From the NCBI GenBank assembly GCA_000145985.1, contig CP002098.1:496001-560000 (forward strand): DNA of 64,000 nucleotides, read 5' to 3'. Positions 53,265 through 61,894 of this stretch are shown here, one piece after another (position 1 is the first letter of the stretch; every line of letters begins with the position of its first letter). The notes beneath the pieces were generated by a model that saw nothing but the letters and a program-made list of their open reading frames with translations, was not told where the DNA came from and did no database searches. Source of the DNA: Ignisphaera aggregans DSM 17230 (GTDB lineage Archaea; Thermoproteota; Thermoprotei_A; Sulfolobales; Ignisphaeraceae). Made by a program: the position numbers and the translations under genes.

Positions 53265-54638
53265 TTATCTATAAGATGATATGTGTTGTCTATATTGCAT
53301 CTCTTTTTCAAGCTCTATTCTGATTATAGCTGAAAGCATTGGGGCTATACCCACTATCTTAGGGCTGTAGACTGGAACCTCATTGTTGATATCTATAACT
53401 GAACGAAGTGTGTGGTAAATTGTTTCAGCATCTTTTCCTATTATTGGGCAAAACTCTATTTCTATTGAATGCTCATCATATCTATATTCAACACATATCT
53501 TTGTTTCTTGCTGAGAATTCTCTATAGCTTTCTGCTTCTTAGCATCTTTTCTAATATCATCAACTATTTTTGTTGAGAAGAGTATCTGTGGTATTAGCTG
53601 AGGTGTATAGAAAATAGTTACTTTCACATCTCTATTTACTGTTTCTGCAAGTCTATTGATAGTGATATACAAATTGAGTGGAGACCAAGTTTCTGTAGCT
53701 CCAATGACCACTCTAGCCCTTCTACCCCCCTGCACTTTCTCTAATTCGTTAATAATATCTTCAATAGCATTGATAAACTCTATATAGACTCCGAGAAACA
53801 CAATATCCTTAACCCTCTCAGAACTCTCTATACCCTTAGCAACATCTGCAAGTATACTAATGTCATTCATTAGATCTGCAAAGATTGTTTTCCTCATATC
53901 TTCAAAACTATTTGAGAGGATCCTAAGAGCTTCACCCATCTTAGAGTTTTTCACTAGTCGTCTCACCTCTTCCACAACCCCCTTAGCCTTCTCTATAAGC
54001 TTTAGAACCTTCTGTCTTGCTTCAATAGCCATATACCTCTCATCAACTATAGCTCCATAGACAGCTCTATTGAAGATATACTCCATAAAGCTATCAGCCA
54101 AAAGCTCTACATCTCCACGATTCAGACTTCTTAAAGCTCTATAGAGAGCAAGTGTTGATGCTATAATTCTCCTCCATGAGAAACCCCATCTATGCAAACC
54201 ACACAAAGCAGCAAGAAGTGTAAACCAGTTCTCAACCTTGAGAACTTCACTGTAATTTGGATGGGTTCTAAGGAGTCTTCTCATCCTTGTATCTAGATAA
54301 GCTACATAGTTCCCTGGATCTAGCTCAATTTTTTCACGAACAGTTCTACCAACCTCAAAACCTCCTCCAATCCCAAGAAGTTTATCGCTAACATATGTAA
54401 GATACTCATTACGTCTCTGTACCCATTTTACTGTAGTTTCAAGAGCTAGAGATGGTCTTAGATATGGTGTATCACCAAAGAAGTAGACGTCATACCATAG
54501 ATAGAGCTTCTGAGACCTTTCATTATCATGATCCTCAACAATTTCTGGATCTAGCGCTAGATCTGAGGAAAATGCAAATATATTTACAAGATCTTTTAGA
54601 TTTAATTCAATGCTATAAATATATTTAGATATAGACAC
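53265..54638 (-). CDS. Type III operon protein with C-terminal CARF-like domain
   Basis: 457 residues. The last gene of the operon; its ATG overlaps the upstream stop by one base (TAATG). The N-terminal 290 residues are helical and unrecognised. From about 300: ARVVIGATETWSPLNLYITI, KVTIFYTPQLIPQILFSTKI, IEIEFCPIIGKDAETIYHTL, PKIVGIAPMLSAIIRIELEK. The strand-helix order ending with a P-x-I-V-G-I-A-P-M loop and helix follows the CARF pattern. No HEPN (RxxxxH) or PD-DExK motif is visible, so the effector activity, if any, is unknown; a ring-nuclease or sensor role is inference. Confidence 0.55.
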   Translation of the reverse strand: MSISKYIYSIELNLKDLVNIFAFSSDLALDPEIVEDHDNERSQKLYLWYDVYFFGDTPYLRPSLALETTVKWVQRRNEYLTYVSDKLLGIGGGFEVGRTVREKIELDPGNYVAYLDTRMRRLLRTHPNYSEVLKVENWFTLLAALCGLHRWGFSWRRIIASTLALYRALRSLNRGDVELLADSFMEYIFNRAVYGAIVDERYMAIEARQKVLKLIEKAKGVVEEVRRLVKNSKMGEALRILSNSFEDMRKTIFADLMNDISILADVAKGIESSERVKDIVFLGVYIEFINAIEDIINELEKVQGGRRARVVIGATETWSPLNLYITINRLAETVNRDVKVTIFYTPQLIPQILFSTKIVDDIRKDAKKQKAIENSQQETKICVEYRYDEHSIEIEFCPIIGKDAETIYHTLRSVIDINNEVPVYSPKIVGIAPMLSAIIRIELEKEMQYRQHISSYR

Positions 54639-56374
54639 TAGGGCTTCACCCTAAATACATTTATATGTATAGAGCTTGCCAATGAATATATGAGATCCAA
54701 ATAGCATCTCTTGCCTGTGACAACATTCTTTAGCGTTGTACATACAATCCTATCTCCATCTTTATAGCTACAGAGTTTCTTAATACTACCACCACGATCT
54801 TTACAGATCTTATTGAGCAAGTTTCTTAATCCTTCGTCCAACGGTAGTATAATCTCCTTTGACACAATCTCCATAGATCCAATCAATTCTTCTAAATAGT
54901 CCATAGATCCACTACAAATCCTACAAGCATATTGTTGTGCTAATTCATATATATGTACAGCTATATTCTCTGGAGAATACACAAAATATACATCTTTAAA
55001 CCTCTCCACAGCTAGTTTCAATAAACTGTCTAGAAATCTCTTCTCTGTATCCCTAACTATAAACACAGTACATATATTTTCACCACTTACACAATCCCCA
55101 ACCTTACTAGTAATCTCATTGACAAGATCCTTAACATCTCTATGTGTTAGAGATGCAAATCTTTTTATCTTAGAATCTATTTCCATAGGCTTTATAGAGA
55201 CTATCAATGTTTTGGGTATGTCAAATGTAAGTTTTTTGATATTGAGCCAATCTACTTTGGAATCCATAGACAGAACATCGATTTTATCATCACTAATCTC
55301 TAGTCCTGCTACACATCTCACAACATTAGCTATATATCCAGCTAATTTCTGTATAATTCTATCGAGTTTCTTAATAAAATCGGGATCATAGTAATCATAG
55401 TCATGTATAACTACAACAGCTATTCTATTAGCAATATGTTCACAGTCCAGCCTATTACAACATAGACTTGGGCTACACATCTTTGCAACTATGGGAATTA
55501 GAGGAGCTGTAAGAGTTGCTAAAGCTGGGTGTAGGACTTCGTCATTTTGTATCTTGAGTTCTTGTCTCAAAAAATCACTCTCTCTAGCTATATTGGCTAA
55601 TGCGAAGAGTGGAAACACAAAGAGTATTTTTTCACACCCATTGAGGCCGGGGATCTCAGCTGTATAACCTGTACCATTAGCCATATCCAGATATGTATCT
55701 ATATCAACAATACTAGCTTCCTCTAGACCTCCAGACTTTGTATCTCTAGATCCAAGCATTGTTGATTCGACACCCATTCTCCATTTCAATACCCTCCAAT
55801 AGTTTTTCACAATACTCGATGCCTCTATCTGGTACTGGCTAAGCATCTCCAAAACCTTTTTAGCGATATCTCTTACAGGTCTAGCTATATACTTGAGATA
55901 GATACTTGGTGCATAAACCATCTGTGCTTCAGCAACCTCTTCCCAGAAATCTCTAGCTACTATCTGAATATACATACTCTTTCTACTAACCCTCTCAACC
56001 CTATCCAGAAACGAGTTACCTAGGTTTCCACCAAAAACTATTGGGAAGCTCCAAGAGGTTTGACCAGCACTAACATTTTCACTCCTTCTTCTATGGATAT
56101 AGACAACAGGTGCAGAAACACCAAGCAGTCTATCTATAGCGGATTTACCCCCGACTTCAATTGGTGTCGTAAGATCCTCTATCAGAATCGGTATCAATAG
56201 CTCACCAACCTTAGTATTGAGTCTAAGTATCACATAATAGTCATATTCTCTTACATTCCATCTACCAACATATGTTACCTCAGCTGGTTTTGGAATAAAC
56301 GACTTTTCGGCATAGACAATATCGAAGTATAGATTCTTACCGCTATCCTCATTAGCTTCAGAGTCTTTAGCCAT
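54638..56374 (-). CDS. Large type III operon protein, RAMP-related N-terminus
   Basis: 578 residues. LTTPIEVGGKSAIDRLLGVS (about 67-86) parallels AVGGSAIDMVLGSG of the Cas7-like protein at 59039, and SFPIVFGGNLGNSFLDRVER (about 107-126) occupies the position of its PGSTVKG loop. The rest is not recognised; a Cys cluster CSPSLCCNRLDC (about 306-317) could bind zinc. I read it as a RAMP-derived subunit with a long helical C-terminal extension, on the strength of motif order only. It is separated from the next upstream gene by 6 bp. Confidence 0.5.
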   Translation of the reverse strand: MAKDSEANEDSGKNLYFDIVYAEKSFIPKPAEVTYVGRWNVREYDYYVILRLNTKVGELLIPILIEDLTTPIEVGGKSAIDRLLGVSAPVVYIHRRRSENVSAGQTSWSFPIVFGGNLGNSFLDRVERVSRKSMYIQIVARDFWEEVAEAQMVYAPSIYLKYIARPVRDIAKKVLEMLSQYQIEASSIVKNYWRVLKWRMGVESTMLGSRDTKSGGLEEASIVDIDTYLDMANGTGYTAEIPGLNGCEKILFVFPLFALANIARESDFLRQELKIQNDEVLHPALATLTAPLIPIVAKMCSPSLCCNRLDCEHIANRIAVVVIHDYDYYDPDFIKKLDRIIQKLAGYIANVVRCVAGLEISDDKIDVLSMDSKVDWLNIKKLTFDIPKTLIVSIKPMEIDSKIKRFASLTHRDVKDLVNEITSKVGDCVSGENICTVFIVRDTEKRFLDSLLKLAVERFKDVYFVYSPENIAVHIYELAQQYACRICSGSMDYLEELIGSMEIVSKEIILPLDEGLRNLLNKICKDRGGSIKKLCSYKDGDRIVCTTLKNVVTGKRCYLDLIYSLASSIHINVFRVKP

Positions 56375-56380
56375 AGATCC

Positions 56381-57574
56381 TCACCTCTGCACCTCGACTA
56401 CAGGGTCTTCAACTATCAAACCCATTCCAACTCTACTCCTTCTACCAATACCAATCCCCTCACTCTTTGCATATCGCAATAGAAATTCAAATAGCTTGAC
56501 ATAGAAGCTTGCCAACTTATCTATACATTCAGAGCTCCATCTATCTATACAGCTATCGATAAACTCTTGATGTAGATTCTTAAGCTGTTGATCATAGATA
56601 TGACTAGGGATCCAAATATCTCTAAACCTTAGATAGCTTAGTCCAAAGAGCATCGATATCTTTATGGGATTACAAACAATTCTTATTGTTCCATATACCT
56701 CAACAGGTTTATCAAGCCCTAGAATCTCAAAGGTAAATGGGCTCTGTGGCATGTCTTCAGCCTCCTTTCTATGCGATCTATCCATCTTTCTACGTGGTCT
56801 ATTTTCAGTCATCTTTCTAAGAAATGTGAAGAGATGAGCCTCATCGGTTTTAATAACAAAGTTACTGAAGTCTAATAGTGATGAAAATCTATGTGATCCA
56901 AAGAGGCTACACGATATACATGTATATGACAGTGGTATACAGTGATACTCATTCCCAACCCTCAGACAGCCACACTGCTCTAAACTATCTTTGTAAACAT
57001 CAACAATCCTTCTATTAAGTCTAGAGAGCTCTGCCACAACATTATAATCAGTTCTACCACAAAGATTAAGTCCTTGGCATGAATATGGCGATATAGATAC
57101 AAGATAAAGAGACTTGATATTGCTAATCAACTTTATATCTCTAAGACCTTTCTCAAGGCTCTTTATCCCATCAGGTATCAGACTATCTAGCTCTTTACTC
57201 AATTCTAGAAGATTAAGCTCGTCAACAAGATCTATATCGCTCAATCTCTCAAATCTTCTCTTTATCAACATCTCAAAAACAATTTTATCCCACAACCCCC
57301 TTAGAAAACCCTTTACAGACGACCCCTTAAATCCATACACAATTCCATCTCCATAAAACACACGCTCAAAAATCGAAGAAGCTTCATGCATATTGTTCAA
57401 CTGTTCACAAAGATCATGAAATCTTTTATCTTTAGCCTCAAGCAATCTAAGCATTTCATAGAGTTTAACCACGTCACTTTTTGATTTGATATATGTGAAT
57501 ATCTGGCCACCACCACTAAACACAAATCTAACCTTGAACCTAACCTCAATAATTCTCTTTTCAATCAAGATCAT
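56381..57574 (-). CDS. Cas7-like RAMP subunit of type III complex
   Basis: 397 residues. VYGFKGSSVKGFLRGLWDKI (about 80-99) is the GSSxKG loop, CISCSLFGSHRFSSL (about 216-230) the second Gly/Cys loop, and GIGIGRRSRVGMGLIVE near the C-terminus the RAMP Gly-rich signature. No Asp equivalent to the Csm3 cleavage residue is evident in the short segment before the loop, so it may be a non-catalytic backbone member. ATG 57574 is the second codon after a GTG at 57577. Confidence 0.75.
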   Translation of the reverse strand: MILIEKRIIEVRFKVRFVFSGGGQIFTYIKSKSDVVKLYEMLRLLEAKDKRFHDLCEQLNNMHEASSIFERVFYGDGIVYGFKGSSVKGFLRGLWDKIVFEMLIKRRFERLSDIDLVDELNLLELSKELDSLIPDGIKSLEKGLRDIKLISNIKSLYLVSISPYSCQGLNLCGRTDYNVVAELSRLNRRIVDVYKDSLEQCGCLRVGNEYHCIPLSYTCISCSLFGSHRFSSLLDFSNFVIKTDEAHLFTFLRKMTENRPRRKMDRSHRKEAEDMPQSPFTFEILGLDKPVEVYGTIRIVCNPIKISMLFGLSYLRFRDIWIPSHIYDQQLKNLHQEFIDSCIDRWSSECIDKLASFYVKLFEFLLRYAKSEGIGIGRRSRVGMGLIVEDPVVEVQR

Positions 57575-57579
57575 CACCG

Positions 57580-58719
57580 TTACACTTTAAATATTTTAAA
57601 GAAGTATTGGATATAATTCTCTAGAAGCTTATTCAACACATTTAGAGATTCCTGTAATGCTTCATTCTTATCTTTGCTCATTCTTACTGTTACTCTATCT
57701 ACAAACATTTTATAGCACTCTAATAATCTATAGACATCATCTGTTTTCTGGCGTAGCCTCCTAGCTATTTCCCCAAAACCTGCTGTAAATGGTACAAAAA
57801 CTATATAGTTGATATCTCTATTTGGTTGGGGCAGTTGAATCAACATAGATGTTTTCATTAGATGAGCGGAAACGACATCGAGATTGTTAATCAATATGCT
57901 AAGATTCTTAATATCTTCTCCACTAAACAATAACTTCTCTATAATTACTCTTGAGATGTATATACTGGTATCAACTCTGAATTCATATTCATGTACATCT
58001 TTATTATCCTTCTGAAGATTTCGATATATAATTCTCAATGGGCTTGAAAGACCTCCAGAACCATACAATAGACTGACTAGATTTACTATACCAGTTTTAT
58101 CAAAAATGAAGTTTTCATCATCGCTAGCTACCAATTGCAGATATAGTATACAGGTATTGAAGCATTGCCTTAATTTATTTGGTTCTTTGGATCCTTTTTC
58201 CTTTAATGTCTTAAGACAATATTTCAGAAGCTTTATAAAGATTAGTTTATGCATTGTCTCCCTGATATAACCCTTAATCCAGGTAGCAGGAATGTATCCT
58301 AGCTGTGTTTCCCCTAGGTACACTCCACAGCGAATCTCCTTAATTTTCTCCCCAGTGTAAAACTGTGGAAAAGTGCAATTCATTGTTCTAACTTGATCAA
58401 GTGTAGGTATGTCTATGATGACTCTATCTACATCAGATTGATAACTTTTATCTATTGTTAAAATCTTTGACTCAATATATTGCAAAGCATTCATAATCTT
58501 ATCCAAGTTGTTGAACACTCCATCTACAAGTTTCTCTATTTTATCCCATATTTTATCCGGTTCAGTAATGTAGAGCACCTTTACAATCTCATAAAGATCA
58601 CCTACATCTATATCAAATGCTTGTTTCCACATCCAGGAGAGAGCTATGCATATATCACTATTCCAGGGATTTTGTTGTCCATAAGGTTTACAGAATGTAA
58701 CAAATGGTGGTTGTGTCAT
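57580..58719 (-). CDS. Divergent Cas7-like protein of type III complex
   Basis: 379 residues. The segment QLGYIPATWIKGYIRETMHK (about 137-156) fits a degenerate IPGSSxKG loop and VSLLYGSGGLSSPLRIIYRN (about 217-236) the LFG...S.L block. A Gly-rich loop FTAGFGEIARRLRQK (about 327-341) is where RAMPs have GRR...GxG. It differs strongly from the other Cas7-like proteins here. Cys/catalytic Asp not identified. Starts 45 bp after the small-subunit stop. Confidence 0.5.
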   Translation of the reverse strand: MTQPPFVTFCKPYGQQNPWNSDICIALSWMWKQAFDIDVGDLYEIVKVLYITEPDKIWDKIEKLVDGVFNNLDKIMNALQYIESKILTIDKSYQSDVDRVIIDIPTLDQVRTMNCTFPQFYTGEKIKEIRCGVYLGETQLGYIPATWIKGYIRETMHKLIFIKLLKYCLKTLKEKGSKEPNKLRQCFNTCILYLQLVASDDENFIFDKTGIVNLVSLLYGSGGLSSPLRIIYRNLQKDNKDVHEYEFRVDTSIYISRVIIEKLLFSGEDIKNLSILINNLDVVSAHLMKTSMLIQLPQPNRDINYIVFVPFTAGFGEIARRLRQKTDDVYRLLECYKMFVDRVTVRMSKDKNEALQESLNVLNKLLENYIQYFFKIFKV

Positions 58720-58763
58720 TGCATAACCCTTGTCTGCACCATGTATTGTCTATGTGTCTAATG

Positions 58764-59042
58764 TTATTTCTTTGTCTTTAGATATGCTATAGATATTGCT
58801 ATTGCTAGAATGTGATATGCATTGTATTTATTTTCACTAGGTATGTCAATAGCCTTTCGAATGCCTAGTTCTTTTAAGACATACTCCTTGATGCTACTTT
58901 TAAAGCCCTTCTCACCAAAGCTATTCATGAGTATTACTAGAGCACGAGCAGTACTATTCTTATCACCTACAGCTCTCAAGGCATCGCTAAACTCGATATA
59001 TTTTTGAATACCTTTGGCTAAGAGTCCTTTGTCAGAGGTCAT
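58764..59042 (-). CDS. Cas11-like small subunit
   Basis: 92 residues, all helical: GLLAKGIQKYIEFSDALRAV, STARALVILMNSFGEKGFKS, AYHILAIAISIAYLKTKK. Size, fold character and position between Cas7-like genes match Csm2/Cmr5 type small subunits. Sequence identity to known families cannot be judged by eye. Its start overlaps the upstream gene stop by four bases. Confidence 0.66.
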   Translation of the reverse strand: MTSDKGLLAKGIQKYIEFSDALRAVGDKNSTARALVILMNSFGEKGFKSSIKEYVLKELGIRKAIDIPSENKYNAYHILAIAISIAYLKTKK

Positions 59043-60418
59043 TTCTGTTCACCACCAGATTTATTCATGAAGAATGTTGTGATAAGTTCTTCTAATGGTA
59101 CTGGTAGGCCATTGCTTCTAGCTTCGTTCATAATCTTTGTGAATTCATTTTCATCTATATAGTAGCAAACATCTATTTTTGTTGGATTGTAGATTCTCCA
59201 TATGCTTAGTGCTAATGGCCTTAGCTTTATTAGGCCCATGCCTATAGTCTTTCTCCTACCTATTGATATATCTCTATTGCTAAGCTCCTCAACACTATCT
59301 AGAAGTAGTTCAATGTTATTCCTCTCTTTCTCTTCATAGACGAGCTTCATAGAATGTTTTTCTAGAATCTCGTTAAACTCTTTCATAAGATTTTTATTGC
59401 ATTGCCGCTTATCCTGTTTTCCACTGTTCTGCTTCTGATCCTTTTCTTCGCGTGCTTGGAAGTAGTAGACTAGAATTGATATGAACCTTGCTCCAGGTGC
59501 TATATACTCTATATCGAATGTCTTTCCCTGTGCTACAGCTCCTCTTATCCTATCTATAGCTATATGTGTTCTATATAGAATTGTAATATTCTTAACTGCT
59601 ATTGGATAAGCATCAAAGACTATAGCTTTGGAGCTATAGCCAGGAGCTCCAAATATTCTACATACTCTACACGGATATTCGATGTTATCTATAGTACAGC
59701 TCTTAGATCTCAATGCCTCTACTAATCCCTTCACTAGATAGAATTTATATTTTGGTATTGGCATTGTGCATACAAGTCCCTCTACCACAGAATCACAGCT
59801 GTTTATATTTACAACATATCTATTTAGGATAGTTCTAAACATATCTGCATATGTTCTAGCTATGGCCTCATCTTTAACAATTTCATCGAATAGCTCTATA
59901 ACCTCTGTCCCTCTACCTAGATATCTAATTAAATCATTGATATCTATAGCCTTCTCCCTCAACCTCCTTATACAGCTATCAACTATATTCTCATCGAAAT
60001 ATTCATAGAGAATAGGTTTAAGCACCTTATCTAGGATCTCAGAGACTGTTGAGGAGTCTATGCCGTTTGTAGAGAATGTCTTTTCAAGTAATTCTCCTAG
60101 AGATACATATCTATTTCCGTCTATATCATTCTGTCTAAGCTTTAGCTCTATATATGATCTTATAACGCCTTTTACTGTTGAGCCAGGTATATATGGTACA
60201 ATCTCTGTGATGATGTCATCGCCATACTTAACCTGCATAGGCATTTTTGCTATTGGGTTCTCTGTAACACCACTACCAAGAACCATATCTATTGCTGATC
60301 CACCTACAGCAAGCTCTGTTATATTTGTTATCTCAAGCATTATAGCTAGATAATGTGTATATCTATGGGGTGTATACACAAGGTTTATATATGGAGCTCC
60401 TACAGACAGGTCTATCAC
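59039..60418 (-). CDS. Cas7-like (Csm3-type) RAMP subunit
   Basis: 459 residues. Motifs: ELAVGGSAIDMVLG (about 36-49, with Asp near the Csm3 active-site position), VPYIPGSTVKGVIRSYIELK (about 73-92), CRVCRIFGAPGYSSKAI (about 246-262), RTHIAIDRIRGAVAQGKTFD (about 280) and GRRKTIGMGLIKLRPL (about 399). Looks catalytic for target RNA cleavage. A Lys/Gln-rich insert (EKDQKQNSGKQDKRQ, about 333) is variable. Flanked by the 59-residue ORF (4-bp overlap) and the small subunit. Confidence 0.82.
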   Translation of the reverse strand: MIDLSVGAPYINLVYTPHRYTHYLAIMLEITNITELAVGGSAIDMVLGSGVTENPIAKMPMQVKYGDDIITEIVPYIPGSTVKGVIRSYIELKLRQNDIDGNRYVSLGELLEKTFSTNGIDSSTVSEILDKVLKPILYEYFDENIVDSCIRRLREKAIDINDLIRYLGRGTEVIELFDEIVKDEAIARTYADMFRTILNRYVVNINSCDSVVEGLVCTMPIPKYKFYLVKGLVEALRSKSCTIDNIEYPCRVCRIFGAPGYSSKAIVFDAYPIAVKNITILYRTHIAIDRIRGAVAQGKTFDIEYIAPGARFISILVYYFQAREEKDQKQNSGKQDKRQCNKNLMKEFNEILEKHSMKLVYEEKERNNIELLLDSVEELSNRDISIGRRKTIGMGLIKLRPLALSIWRIYNPTKIDVCYYIDENEFTKIMNEARSNGLPVPLEELITTFFMNKSGGEQK

Positions 60419-60594
60419 CTATGGACATACTTTGAGACTTCGAGCATGAGATACACAAAATTTTTATTAGCTGTGAAACATAGTTCTCTTGGGAGAAACT
60501 CATCGAGATTGAGAATAGTTGATATTTGTATATCTATCCTCTTCTCCTCTGATCTAATTCTATAGTATCTCAACATATATCTACTTATATTCAT
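60415..60594 (-). CDS. 59-residue protein within type III operon
   Basis: MNISRYMLRYYRIRSEEKRI, then DIQISTILNLDEFLPRELCF and a terminal TANKNFVYLMLEVSKYVHR. ATG 60594 lies 5 bp below the upstream stop, and its stop overlaps the next start by four bases (ATGA), so it is fully embedded in the operon and very likely expressed. Family unknown. Its size rules out a complete Cas11; perhaps an accessory of the complex. Confidence 0.65.
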   Translation of the reverse strand: MNISRYMLRYYRIRSEEKRIDIQISTILNLDEFLPRELCFTANKNFVYLMLEVSKYVHR

Positions 60595-60598
60595 CGTC

Positions 60599-61894
60599 TC
60601 AACCCCTGCCAAGCAGATTTTCCAGAAGTTCTTTCTGATGATCAACAATATACTTTAGAGCCTCTCCAACAGCTTTAACATCTTCTTCATCAAATCCAAT
60701 GACACTAAGCTTTCTCTTTAGCAAATCGATTCTAGCATTAGTTTTTTCATCATTTTTTATCTCCTTACTGATTTCCTCAAATACATCGTTAAATATATTC
60801 CTTATATCCTCAGATAGTTTATCTGGATTCGAAGGTGTTGACAGAACCTCTTTCTCTAGATCTATCTTAATGCTACCCATTCCAACAGATTTGAATCCCC
60901 CTATAGGTCTAAAGCTAAGGGATTTGAGTAATATCTTAAGTATCTCATCCACCTTATCTCTCAGAATACTGTTTATCATCCCCATAACAATTCTTATCTC
61001 TCCTTCAAATCTCGTCCCAGGTGGTATATATTCTAATGTAAATAGCTTTCCATATTTAGCTGTAGCTGTATCTCTATCAACAGCAATTCTAGTTCTAACA
61101 GGAAGTATCCCGAGATCTCCAACAGGTTTAAGGTCTTCGAACATAAGTGGTGAAAGTCTTCCAGGAGCTCCAAACAACATACATACAGGGCAAACCTCTT
61201 GTAGAAAGAGGAATTTTCTCCCTAGAGCCATACTGAGGAATAATCTGAATGTTATACCTCTATCCCTTACAACATCGAGAAAAGCTGTATCTGGTAGATC
61301 CGCTGTGAGAGGTGATGTTGGGTCACATACAAATGGGTAGAGAGCAACTATATTGAGTGAAGCAACCTGTGGGATCTTTTCAGCACAGTTGCTAAGCCTT
61401 TTTGCTATATCACCATGTTCTTCCCTACTAAGTTTTTTGACTACCTCCTCCATACCTTCTCTGATACATTGTGCTATATCCAGCCCCTGTACTCCACCAG
61501 CTCCCTTATCATCTGGTAGCTCTACATATATCTGTTGATCACGTAGCAGATAGTTAGCAATATCTTCACATATATTTCCCCCACGTACTACCTGGGCATA
61601 ACCTGCTATTGCAATACCCAACGACCTACCTATAACATTTAGAACCTTCTGCCAACTACCAAGTCTATCTAGAACATATGAGCGTAGAAGATCTTCAAAT
61701 GTATGTCTAAGTATACCCTTCATTGTTGATCCAGGGATTATAGGTATCTCTACAGATGTCCCACTGCGAAGCTCTATCCTTCTATACACCTTTAAATCAA
61801 TTGTTGCTGGTCTAATACCTCTTTCACCACCTATGTGGAGAGGAGACAGGGTTTCTACTCCTATTCTATATATCTTCACATATCTAGGTAGCAT
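60599..61894 (-). CDS. Cas7-like (Csm3-type) RAMP subunit
   Basis: 431 residues. LSPLHIGGERGIRPATIDLK (about 17-36, Asp as candidate cleavage residue), PIIPGSTMKGILRHTFEDLL (about 51-70), EVCPVCMLFGAPGRLSPLMF (about 232-251), RTRIAVDRDTATAKYGKLFT (about 265) and FRPIGGFKSVGMGSIKIDL (about 332-350) reproduce Csm3 architecture in order. Its start overlaps the Cas5-like gene by 11 bp. A long charged C-terminal extension (about 355-431) is unusual for Csm3. Confidence 0.85.
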   Translation of the reverse strand: MLPRYVKIYRIGVETLSPLHIGGERGIRPATIDLKVYRRIELRSGTSVEIPIIPGSTMKGILRHTFEDLLRSYVLDRLGSWQKVLNVIGRSLGIAIAGYAQVVRGGNICEDIANYLLRDQQIYVELPDDKGAGGVQGLDIAQCIREGMEEVVKKLSREEHGDIAKRLSNCAEKIPQVASLNIVALYPFVCDPTSPLTADLPDTAFLDVVRDRGITFRLFLSMALGRKFLFLQEVCPVCMLFGAPGRLSPLMFEDLKPVGDLGILPVRTRIAVDRDTATAKYGKLFTLEYIPPGTRFEGEIRIVMGMINSILRDKVDEILKILLKSLSFRPIGGFKSVGMGSIKIDLEKEVLSTPSNPDKLSEDIRNIFNDVFEEISKEIKNDEKTNARIDLLKRKLSVIGFDEEDVKAVGEALKYIVDHQKELLENLLGRG

